From the NCBI GenBank assembly GCA_022706785.1, contig JAKJBW010000004.1, positions 42,688 to 106,687 on the forward strand: 64,000 nt of DNA, read 5' to 3'. Position 1 is the stretch's first letter; every line of letters begins with the position of its first letter. This document shows, piece after piece, positions 7,273 through 14,786 of this stretch. The notes under the pieces are model-generated. The model saw only the letters and a list, made by a program, of their open reading frames with translations. It was not told where the DNA came from and ran no database searches. Source of the DNA: Bacillota bacterium (lineage in GTDB: Bacteria; Bacillota; Clostridia; UBA1381; UMGS1253). The translations under genes were made by a program, and so were the position numbers.

Positions 7273-9615
7273 TCATTGGAAAGCATAGGTAACCTTGATA
7301 ACGCGCACTTTGCCTCCGGCTTTTACGCTGCCGTCGGAATAAAGCTCAACAGAGGCAATCCTGTCTGAGGTCAGTTCGCTTTGCTGTATGGTGATGTATC
7401 CGACAGTATCGGGTTTCTTTTTGTATATCACCACATTTTCATCCATGGGATAGACAATGCCGTTTACCCTTATGCGGTTGTAGTCGACAGCGTCCACAGA
7501 CGAAGCGCTGTCCACCTTGGCAAGGGCTGTCATTTTTGTAAGTTTTCCGCCGCTTAGCTCAAGCCGTACAGGCTCGCCGGCATTCACAGAGTAAATCACA
7601 TTGCCTGAAAAGGTGCTTTGCGCTCCGCGGATATCCACTGTGTATGTGCCGGATATGTTCATGGAATTGGCGTCGCTTGTTTTGCTTGACACAACGATAC
7701 CGTATTGTGTCGCCGACGAGGTGATGTTGTTGAACAGAATAACGCCGATATCATCAAAGCCTACAGACACCGCATAGTCAAGTATATCGTCCAAGTAAAA
7801 TCCTGATTGGGTGAGATCCGACAGCCGGATGGTAATCACATCGGCGGCCTGCCCTGCATTGTTGGATACCAGGTCAAACAATACAGCGCCTTCGGCAATG
7901 GATTTGCCGTTAATGGTTCTGTTTTCTTTGTTAAAACTGCCTGCCAGGTCCGGTGCGTTTGATGGTGAAAGCGACAGCAGCCCGTCTGCAAAGCTCAGAC
8001 GTACCAGAGCGCCTTTGTAGTTGCTGTAGTCTTTTACCGTTTTGTATTTATAGGTGTTGCCGTCACCCATGAATATATTCGCGAAATATTCCAGCTCGCC
8101 CTTGTTATCACCGTCCTCGGCCATGGCGGAAACTGTGCTTGTGAGCACACCGTAATCAAGCGAGGCGTTGTTGGTAATATTGGCCACGCCGGCTATCTTG
8201 CCGTCTTTTCCCAGCAAAAGCGTAACACGGTCGCCTATCTTAAAGCTGCCGGCGGATTCGTCAAGCTTTGCGGTGGCCTGTGCGGTTTCGATCTGATACG
8301 TTTTACCGCCAAGCTCTATGCTTGTAACATATGCTTTACTCGGAAAGGCTTTATCATATATGCCTGTGACCTTATCTGCATACACATCCATTGTGTTGGT
8401 TACAGGATTGTAGTACACAACATCGTAGCGTTTGATATCGACAAATCTTGCGGCCAAACCATCACGGTAGACCGTGACAAGGTCGGGATTGGCGATAGTA
8501 ATGCTGCCTATGGTATTGTCGCCCGTCTGCATATCACGCACCGCAATAACCGGCGTGATATGCGGCGCCGGCAAAAGCAGGGCATAGTCCCATCTGCCGT
8601 CGTATTTGCCCTTAAGCAGCACCTGTGCGCCGGGCGCTATGTTTTGCTTGACAGCGGCAAATGTGGTTTTGTTTCCCTCATAGTAAATGGGAAAAGCATC
8701 TTCAAACGCATATTCCGTACTGCCGTTTTCGTCGATGCAGGCGTATTTGTTATCATCAAGATTCTTTTTGACAGTAAGCCGCCGTGTATACTGCGTCACG
8801 GGACTTGCCATGACGACACGCTTTTGGTCGTCAAGGTACAGCTTCACCGTGCTGCCCAGCATGTTGTCCACATTGACAAGCGTTTTGTATATGCCGTCGC
8901 CCGTCTTGATCTGATCCGCGCTCAGGGACTTGTCGTTTTGCTGAGTGGCAGTTATGGGGGTTTCGTCAATGACGGTGTATCCCATAACATCCAGGGGCGT
9001 TTTCCTTACGCCGTTTGCCACGCCGGGGTTTATTTCGGTTTCAAACAGCCTGCCCAGAATCAAGGCCATATTGCCCCGGGAAATAACGTCGGAAGGCGAG
9101 AAAACAAGGCCGTCTGTCAGCCCCAGGGCGGCCGCTTTTTGTATGTAGTTGTCGGGCCAGAAGCTGCCGACATCCTTAGTCGCGTAGCCCAGCATGCGAA
9201 GCGAGATGGTGATAGCCTGTGCGTAGGACAAATTCTCCTCGGGATGGAAGGTGCCGTCGGGGTAACCGAGGATCAGGGCGTTTTTCACCGCATAATTGAT
9301 ATATTTCAACGCCCAATGGTCGGCACGCAGGTCCGAAAATGCGCTGGTACCCGAATTGGACATAGCTTCATTCTGCTTGCCAAGCACATAAACGGCGACT
9401 TTTGCGAATTCCGCCCTTGTCAGGCTGTCGTCAGGACGAAAATTACCGTCAGGATCGCCCGTGATCACGCCCAGCGTTTTTAAAAGATCGGCAGAGCCCG
9501 CGTACGGGGCACTGCTGTCTATGTCCGGAAAAAACACGCTTGCGCCTACTGCGCCAGCGGAACCTACCAGCATGCAAAAGCACAGTGCAAGGCCTATCAG
9601 TTTGTGGTATTTCAT
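7273..9615 (-). CDS. S-layer homology (SLH) domain surface protein
   Basis: 780 residues. Signal peptide at residues 1-27 (MKYHKLIGLALCFCMLVGSAGAVGAS). Three SLH repeats follow: about 28-85 (FFPDIDSSAPYAGSADLL, ITGDPDGNFRPDDSLTRAE), 92-145 (FSDLRADHWALKYI, ILGYPDGTFHPEENLSYAQ) and 150-197 (FWPDNYIQKAAALGL). SLH domains tether exported proteins to pyruvylated wall polymers. The remaining ~580 residues are beta-rich repeats without a recognised catalytic motif. The gene lies 50 nt behind the ABC permease gene on the same strand, so it is probably the last gene of that operon. Function beyond wall attachment is unknown. Confidence 0.88.
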   Translation of the reverse strand: MKYHKLIGLALCFCMLVGSAGAVGASVFFPDIDSSAPYAGSADLLKTLGVITGDPDGNFRPDDSLTRAEFAKVAVYVLGKQNEAMSNSGTSAFSDLRADHWALKYINYAVKNALILGYPDGTFHPEENLSYAQAITISLRMLGYATKDVGSFWPDNYIQKAAALGLTDGLVFSPSDVISRGNMALILGRLFETEINPGVANGVRKTPLDVMGYTVIDETPITATQQNDKSLSADQIKTGDGIYKTLVNVDNMLGSTVKLYLDDQKRVVMASPVTQYTRRLTVKKNLDDNKYACIDENGSTEYAFEDAFPIYYEGNKTTFAAVKQNIAPGAQVLLKGKYDGRWDYALLLPAPHITPVIAVRDMQTGDNTIGSITIANPDLVTVYRDGLAARFVDIKRYDVVYYNPVTNTMDVYADKVTGIYDKAFPSKAYVTSIELGGKTYQIETAQATAKLDESAGSFKIGDRVTLLLGKDGKIAGVANITNNASLDYGVLTSTVSAMAEDGDNKGELEYFANIFMGDGNTYKYKTVKDYSNYKGALVRLSFADGLLSLSPSNAPDLAGSFNKENRTINGKSIAEGAVLFDLVSNNAGQAADVITIRLSDLTQSGFYLDDILDYAVSVGFDDIGVILFNNITSSATQYGIVVSSKTSDANSMNISGTYTVDIRGAQSTFSGNVIYSVNAGEPVRLELSGGKLTKMTALAKVDSASSVDAVDYNRIRVNGIVYPMDENVVIYKKKPDTVGYITIQQSELTSDRIASVELYSDGSVKAGGKVRVIKVTYAFQ

Positions 9616-9665
9616 CTGTTATCACCCTTTTTCAATTTTCTGTAGACTGACCTGTTTATGCTGTA

Positions 9666-10844
9666 CTACTCAAACCGCAGCGCCTCTATCGGGTTAAGCT
9701 TAGAGGCTTTATTGGCGGGGTAGAGCCCGAAGAACACACCCACGCACATAGAGAAGGAAAATGCCATAAGTACTGTAAATATGTCAGGGATTGCGCTTAT
9801 GCTCAGAAGCTTTCCGAGCCAGTTGCCAAGCGCAATCCCAAGTGCAATTCCAACGATGCCTCCCAGGGCGCTCAGCATAACCGATTCTATCAGAAACTGG
9901 CCTAAAATATCGCGGCGCTTGGCGCCGATAGCTTTTCTTATGCCGATTTCACGGGTGCGTTCGGTAACCGATACCAGCATAATGTTCATGATGCCTATAC
10001 CGCCGACCAAAAGCGAAATTCCCGCGATTCCAGCCAGCATGGAGGTCAGCATGCCGGTGACCTGATTCACTGTTTCCATAAGCTCCTTTTGATCTAAAAT
10101 GGAATAGGCGTCGGTGCTTGAAAACTTTTTATACAAAAAGGTTTGCAGACGGGATTTTGCCGTTTCTACCGTGCTCTCATTACGCGCCTGTGTGTAATAT
10201 GAGCGGATTGTGGCGTTTCTTAAAAGGCGGGTAGCGGCAGAATAGGGGATAATGACCCTGTCATCGGTGGAGCTTTTGGAGGAGTCCTGTTTTTCTTCAA
10301 TTACGCCGACAACGGTAAACGGATAGCCGTTGATTTTAATTTGCTTGCCAAGCGGGTCGCTGCCGTCAAAAAGCTCCTGCTTCAAATAGGTGCCGATCAA
10401 AACTACCCTTTGTCTGTGCTCCACGTCGGAGGCTGTCAGAAAGCGGCCCGATCCCACATGGGTATTTCTGATATCGGCGTATTTTTCGTTTGTCCCCTCA
10501 AGGGAGGTGGTGTTGGTATTTTTATTGCCGTATTTAATCATCAGGCCGGACCCTGAGGCAACAGGGGCGACGCCGTTAAATACGTCTGAATTGCTGTCGA
10601 TGAATTCTGTCATGGTTTCGGGGTCCATGGTGTTTGAGCCGCGCCCCGTGATGTTGACAATAAGCATATTTGAACCATACTGGGAGATGCTCTCTGTAAT
10701 GCTTTTGGTAGAGCCTTTTCCAATGCTGATCAATGCGATAACGGAACACACGCCTATAATGATGCCCAGCATGGTCAAAAATGTGCGCATTTTATTGCCC
10801 AGGATACTTTTGCCCGCCATTTTAAAAGCCATGGTAAAATTCAT
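9666..10844 (-). CDS. ABC transporter permease, MacB/FtsX type
   Basis: 392 residues. Layout is that of MacB permeases: one N-terminal membrane helix at about 18-40 (MRTFLTMLGIIIGVCSVIALISIG), a large external MacB_PCD domain (about 45-265), and three membrane helices in the FtsX domain at about 270-380, with the coupling segment VTERTREIGIRKAIGAKRRD near 300 and the end motif ASKLNPIEALRFE. MacB-type proteins act by mechanotransmission rather than as channels. It overlaps the ATPase gene by 4 nt. With the ATPase and adaptor it forms a complete exporter of the type often tied to peptide or antibiotic export in Gram-positives. Confidence 0.9.
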   Translation of the reverse strand: MNFTMAFKMAGKSILGNKMRTFLTMLGIIIGVCSVIALISIGKGSTKSITESISQYGSNMLIVNITGRGSNTMDPETMTEFIDSNSDVFNGVAPVASGSGLMIKYGNKNTNTTSLEGTNEKYADIRNTHVGSGRFLTASDVEHRQRVVLIGTYLKQELFDGSDPLGKQIKINGYPFTVVGVIEEKQDSSKSSTDDRVIIPYSAATRLLRNATIRSYYTQARNESTVETAKSRLQTFLYKKFSSTDAYSILDQKELMETVNQVTGMLTSMLAGIAGISLLVGGIGIMNIMLVSVTERTREIGIRKAIGAKRRDILGQFLIESVMLSALGGIVGIALGIALGNWLGKLLSISAIPDIFTVLMAFSFSMCVGVFFGLYPANKASKLNPIEALRFE

Positions 10845-11551
10845 ATAGGCTGCCCTCCTGTCAGGTCTGTTTCAGTCAGAAGGGCGGTGTCGGAAGCAAT
10901 CATACCATCCTGAATGCGGATGGTGCGTCCGGCCTGTTTGGCCACATCGTTATCGTGTGTGATCAAAACGATTGTCTTGCCCTCCGCGTGAAGCTCCTTC
11001 ATCATAGCCATTACTTCCATGCCCGATTTGGAGTCAAGGTTTCCTGTAGGCTCATCGGCCAATATGATTGGCGGCCTGCTTGACAGCGCCCGCGCGATAG
11101 CCACCCTTTGTTGCTGACCGCCGGAAAGCTCCGACGGCCGGTGATGGATTCTGTCAGTAAGCCCCACACGCGCCAAGGCTTCAAGCGCAAGCTTTCTGCG
11201 CTCAGACGCCGCAATGCCCATATAGATCAGAGGCAGCTCCACATTTTCGAGCGCGGAAAGCTTGGGCAGCAGATTAAAGCCCTGGAAAATAAATCCGATT
11301 TTCCTGTTTCGGATGGCGGCAAGCTGGTTTTCCCTTAGCCTGCTGACCTCCTGACCTTCAATGTAATATGTACCGCTTGTGGGGGTATCAAGACAGCCCA
11401 CCATATTCATCAGTGTGGATTTCCCGGACCCCGACGGGCCGATGACAGCCACAAACTCCCTGGGACGCACATGCAGGCTGACATCACACAGGGCAGGGAC
11501 CTCAATATCGCCCATATGGTAGATTTTATATATGTGCTCAATTCGTATCAT
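10841..11551 (-). CDS. ABC transporter ATP-binding protein, MacB/LolD type
   Basis: 236 residues. Walker A GPSGSGKST near 38-46, signature LSGGQQQRVAIARAL near 140, Walker B IILADEPTGNLDS near 160 and the H-loop VLITHDNDVA near 195. The N-terminus MIRIEHIYKIYHMGDIEVPA and the EPTGNLDS form place it with the MacB/LolD group that powers FtsX-type permeases. ATG 11551 follows GGAGCA. Coupled by ATGA overlap to the permease and by an 11-nt gap to the adaptor gene. Confidence 0.93.
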   Translation of the reverse strand: MIRIEHIYKIYHMGDIEVPALCDVSLHVRPREFVAVIGPSGSGKSTLMNMVGCLDTPTSGTYYIEGQEVSRLRENQLAAIRNRKIGFIFQGFNLLPKLSALENVELPLIYMGIAASERRKLALEALARVGLTDRIHHRPSELSGGQQQRVAIARALSSRPPIILADEPTGNLDSKSGMEVMAMMKELHAEGKTIVLITHDNDVAKQAGRTIRIQDGMIASDTALLTETDLTGGQPI

Positions 11552-11562
11552 ATCATTGCTCC

Positions 11563-13575
11563 TTATCGCCCAGATGTGCCTCCCGAGCGGCCGGCGCTTC
11601 CGCTGCCGCCTGTGGAATATCGCATAGTGCCGCCGCCTGCCGGCGCACCCATACCGCCCATGCCGCCGCCGGGACCCATCATAATATTAGTGGAGGTGCT
11701 TGTGCTTGAGGCGGTGGAAACATAAATCACTTCGCCCTCGTTAAGGCCGCTTATAATCTCTGTTTCATCCTCACTGCTGATACCTACGACCACCTCACGG
11801 CGTTCGGCCGCCGCCAGTGTGCCTGCCGAGCTGCTGTTCCTGCTGCCCGATGCACCGGGGGAGAGCAGTGAGGTCATGGGATTGCCGGAGCGGGCCGAAG
11901 CTCCCGACGGCCTGCGGGAAGCGCCCCCGCCCGAAGCGGCATTGCCGGAACCGGGGGTGTTGGAAGGTGATGCGCTTGTGGGCGGTGTGCCGCTGCGGCT
12001 GCCGCCGCCGGATGCTGTTCCGGAAGGCTGAACAAGCACAACAGACTTGCCGTTTATTTTCTGTACGGCTTCAATAGGTACCTTAAGCACGCCCGTTTTG
12101 CTTTCCGCCACCACACTGGCGTTGACATTCATGCCGATTTTAAGGTCACCGGGCGCGTCAATTGTCACCTCGACAGGATAGGTGGTAACGCCGTTTTGAG
12201 AAGTCCCCTCCTGCAAGACCTGCGTGATGATGCCCGAAAGGTCTACTTCCGGCAGCGCGTCTGCCGTCACCTTGACGGGCTGTCCGATCTTGATCTTTGC
12301 GATATCCAGTTCATCCACATCCATGGTAAACTTCATTTTAGACATATCGGCAATGGTGGCAAGCACGGTTGAGGTTGTGGAATTGCCTACCGTATCCCCA
12401 GCTTTTGCATCCTTCTTTATGACCGTTCCTGTGATAGGGGATTTGATCTGATAATCCTCAAGCTGCTTTTGCTGTGACGCTAACGAAATCTGCAGGTCGC
12501 TGTAATCTAGATTGCTTTTTTCTATGGTGTTTAAAACGCTGTCATTGGTCAGTTCAAGTATTTTTTGACCTTTTTCTACCCAGTCGCCGTCTTTGACAAA
12601 TACCGATTTAACCGTACCGGCAGTTTTGGCAGACAGGGTCTGATTTTCAGAAAGCGCAGCCGTTCCCGAGGCAGGGGAGAGCTGGCCGTCAATATTGGCC
12701 GTAAAAGTCATCCCTGCGCTGATGGCGCCCGGGTTTTCAAGCGTGATTTCTACGTTATATAAAACGCTGCCGTCTGATGAACGGACAGGCGCGTTGCTGA
12801 TATTGCTGACCGTGCCGTATATATCGCTGGTCATGAAATCGGCGCTGGTGAGCTGAGCCGACTGGCCGACATAGATATACTTAAGCTGTGATTCGGAGAA
12901 GGGGATAGTAACAAGCAGGGTTTCATCGTTGGATAGTTCGCCCAGCTTTGCGTTTGCCGAAAGCTCGTCTCCGGCCTTTGCCGAAAAGCCGCTGAGCCTG
13001 CCCGAAGCAGGAGCGTATACTGTCCAGTCTTTCATGGCGTTGTAGTTTGACCGGTTGGATATCTCGGCTTTTTTGATAGAGTTGACGGCTTTGTCTATAC
13101 TCAGCCTGAGGTCTTCATCGTCGAACGAATATAAAAGATCATCTTTATTGACAACGTCACCCTCTTCAAAGGGCGCGGACAAAATACTGCCCTTGACCAT
13201 CGGCACGATATCGTACTTCGCCATGGGCTCCATAACGCCGCTTCCGGTAATGGTCACAGCAATATCGCCTCGCGTCACCATCGAAGTCTGCTGGGTAGCG
13301 CTCGCAGTCCGGAGCGCGTTTCTGGCGGCAAACCAATTCCATGTGCCCAGAGAAACAACAGCAATCACAAGAATAATCAAAGTGATCGTAACAGGCTTTT
13401 TCCACTTTGTTTTGCGTTTTAACCTGGTCGAAAGCCCGGGCGGAACAACGGCAGACAGAAGCTTGCGTGCAGACGGCTTTTCTTTGTCGTTTTCCTCCTC
13501 ATCCGCTACATTGGGCATGTCCGGCTCCTCTGCTGTTATTTGAGGGCTGTTTTGTTCAAGATCCTTTTTACTCAA
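11563..13575 (-). CDS. Efflux periplasmic-adaptor-like (MacA/HlyD) protein with duplicated core and Ser/Gly-rich tail
   Basis: 670 residues; typical adaptors are 350-450. A charged cytoplasmic N-terminus, one membrane helix at about 61-83 (VTITLIILVIAVVSLGTW), then two barrel-sandwich (lipoyl-like) units: one at about 98-215 (VTRGDIAVTITGSGVMEP, YDIVPMVKGSILSAPFEEGD, VYAPASGRLSG) and another at about 300-400 (LSAKTAGTVKSVFVKDGDWV, YQIKSPITGTVIKKDAKAGD). A beta-barrel follows, then low-complexity Ser/Gly/Pro stretches at about 515-600 and 630-670. The start is TTG 13575 behind GGAGG at 9 nt; an ATG just upstream leads to a stop in five codons. First gene of the exporter operon. Adaptor class is clear, the duplication is read from the repeated lipoyl motifs. 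Confidence 0.85.
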   Translation of the reverse strand: MSKKDLEQNSPQITAEEPDMPNVADEEENDKEKPSARKLLSAVVPPGLSTRLKRKTKWKKPVTITLIILVIAVVSLGTWNWFAARNALRTASATQQTSMVTRGDIAVTITGSGVMEPMAKYDIVPMVKGSILSAPFEEGDVVNKDDLLYSFDDEDLRLSIDKAVNSIKKAEISNRSNYNAMKDWTVYAPASGRLSGFSAKAGDELSANAKLGELSNDETLLVTIPFSESQLKYIYVGQSAQLTSADFMTSDIYGTVSNISNAPVRSSDGSVLYNVEITLENPGAISAGMTFTANIDGQLSPASGTAALSENQTLSAKTAGTVKSVFVKDGDWVEKGQKILELTNDSVLNTIEKSNLDYSDLQISLASQQKQLEDYQIKSPITGTVIKKDAKAGDTVGNSTTSTVLATIADMSKMKFTMDVDELDIAKIKIGQPVKVTADALPEVDLSGIITQVLQEGTSQNGVTTYPVEVTIDAPGDLKIGMNVNASVVAESKTGVLKVPIEAVQKINGKSVVLVQPSGTASGGGSRSGTPPTSASPSNTPGSGNAASGGGASRRPSGASARSGNPMTSLLSPGASGSRNSSSAGTLAAAERREVVVGISSEDETEIISGLNEGEVIYVSTASSTSTSTNIMMGPGGGMGGMGAPAGGGTMRYSTGGSGSAGRSGGTSGR

Positions 13576-13790
13576 GACTCATCTCCTCCATCCATAACAA
13601 TGCAATGCGTATGTAAAATCAATTTTATCATACACCTAAGTTATAAACGTGCCATGAACATTTTGTGAATAATCCGTTAAAACATATCAATTTTCATGCA
13701 AAGCTCTGTCGGTGTTCGGCTGGTTTAATTATAGCATATGGTTTGATTTGATAGCAATCTTTTGCTTTTGCTAAATTTGACCTGAAAAAC

Positions 13791-13829
13791 AAAAAAGAGC
13801 AGGGGGGAAGTCTGTCTTCCCGCCTGCTC
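13791..13829 (-). terminator. Intrinsic terminator of the DtxR/MntR-type regulator gene
   Basis: On the minus strand GAGCAGGCGGGAAG, a five-base loop, CTTCCCCCCTGCTC and TTTTTT. It lies just behind the stop at 13842. Confidence 0.88.
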
Positions 13830-13841
13830 CAGGGGATTATT

Positions 13842-14330
13842 TTATTTTACCTTTTGCCTTTTTACCTTATAATTTTTAAATCTCTGATATATTTCGGGAT
13901 TGGCGTGAAAAAACCTTAACAGGTGCTCAATACTGGAGACGGTATTTTTGCTTACCATATGTTCCACCATTTCTGTTTCGGCAAAAATATCGTTAGGGCT
14001 TTCGTGTGAGATCATTTCAAAGAAATGCTTCATGACGTCGTGCCTGTGCAGCAAATAGGCGCCCGCTTTTTCACCTTCCTCCGTCAATTTTATGATACCG
14101 TATTTCTCATAGTCAACAAGGCCTGCCTTTGAAAGCTTTGCAAGCGTCTTTGACACCGAGGATGGCCTGACATTCAAATCCGCCGCCAGTTCATTGACCC
14201 TAATGTGGCCGTTGTCACGTATGGCTCTGCAGATCATTTCCAAATAATCCTCCAGGCTTGGCGTCAGTACATTTTTATTTTTGTCTAAAAGCTGATACCC
14301 TCTTGCCGTATAAAACTTTTCATCATTCAT
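13842..14330 (-). CDS. DtxR/MntR family metal-dependent transcriptional regulator
   Basis: 162 residues from ATG 14330, the first start with a usable ribosome-binding site (AAAGGA); the 23 extra codons upstream are not needed and run into the operator region. N-terminal winged helix (about 25-85: TPSLEDYLEMICRAIRDNG, LAADLNVRPSSVSKTLAKLS), then the metal-binding/dimerisation domain with LLHRHDVMKHFFEM near 98 and ETEMVEHMVS near 120, containing the His and Glu ligands. No SH3-like C-terminal domain, as in MntR/short IdeR forms. Divergent from feoA-feoB, so it most likely represses ferrous iron uptake when metal is abundant; Mn rather than Fe sensing cannot be excluded. Confidence 0.88.
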   Translation of the reverse strand: MNDEKFYTARGYQLLDKNKNVLTPSLEDYLEMICRAIRDNGHIRVNELAADLNVRPSSVSKTLAKLSKAGLVDYEKYGIIKLTEEGEKAGAYLLHRHDVMKHFFEMISHESPNDIFAETEMVEHMVSKNTVSSIEHLLRFFHANPEIYQRFKNYKVKRQKVK

Positions 14331-14345
14331 GCGCACACCATCCTT

Positions 14346-14362
14346 TAAAGGTAAACCTAAAC
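14346..14362. promoter_or_regulatory. Candidate metal-regulator box in front of the DtxR-type gene
   Basis: On the minus strand TTTAGGTTTACCTTTAA, with a short AGGT..ACCT dyad, resembles the AT-flanked TTAGG half of DtxR/IdeR boxes. It overlaps the ribosome-binding region of the regulator gene and could serve autoregulation. Weak match. Confidence 0.3.
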
Positions 14363-14410
14363 AATTCATTATATGCGTAACCAAGGCGGTATATGGCACA
14401 TATAATTAGT

Positions 14411-14434
14411 TTAGGGAAACTTTTTGACCCCTAA
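14411..14434. promoter_or_regulatory. Candidate operator of feoA-feoB
   Basis: TTAGGG at 14411-14416 and CCCTAA at 14429-14434 form a perfect inverted repeat with a 12-nt spacer, 25 nt before the feoA start. It lies between the divergent regulator and feoA genes, the expected position for the regulator's binding site. Confidence 0.4.
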
Positions 14435-14458
14435 TATATTGATATGGAGCTAAAGCAA

Positions 14459-14707
14459 ATGGATAATAACGTATCTACACTCGATTGTCTGCCGATAGGA
14501 AGGCAGGGCAGGATCATGTCGTTAATGTCGACGGGCAGCCAAAAACGCCGCATGCTGGACTTGGGGCTTGTGGCAGGAACGACTGTTGAGGCTTTACATA
14601 AGAGTCCGTCGGGAGATCCGGTTGCCTATTTTATCAGGGGAGCGGTCATCGCGCTTAGAAGCGAGGACGCGCAAAAAATCAGGATAAAATATACTTTGCC
14701 GCAATGA
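14459..14707 (+). CDS. feoA: Ferrous iron transport protein A
   Basis: 82 residues from ATG 14459, which has GGAG at 9 nt; an ATG at 14444 has no ribosome-binding site and would bury this GGAG. FeoA is a small SH3-fold cytoplasmic protein that works with FeoB. Family marks: LPIGRQGRIMSL, then KRRMLDLGLVAGTTVEAL in the middle and a Gly-Ala-hydrophobic end (RGAVIALRSEDAQKI). Followed by feoB after a 79-nt gap with a strong hairpin. Confidence 0.92.
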   Translation: MDNNVSTLDCLPIGRQGRIMSLMSTGSQKRRMLDLGLVAGTTVEALHKSPSGDPVAYFIRGAVIALRSEDAQKIRIKYTLPQ

Positions 14708-14721
14708 TACGGCATAAAAAG

Positions 14722-14760
14722 GGGGCATTCTGCGAAATAATGCTGTTCATGGAATGCCCC
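14722..14760 (+). repeat. Hairpin between feoA and feoB
   Basis: GGGGCATTC and GAATGCCCC make a perfect 9-bp stem with a 21-nt loop. No T-run follows, so it is not a standard terminator. It ends 10 nt before the feoB ribosome-binding site. Confidence 0.6.
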
Positions 14761-14786
14761 TGTTCATTATGAGGGGGACGGGAACT

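Noticed and set aside
8560..9483. 307-codon plus-strand frame under the SLH gene
   Set aside because: The minus strand carries clear SLH repeats and a signal peptide; the plus frame has low-complexity composition and no start signal.
11563..12030. GC-rich low-complexity stretch as a separate element
   Set aside because: It is in frame and encodes the Ser/Gly/Pro tail of the adaptor protein.
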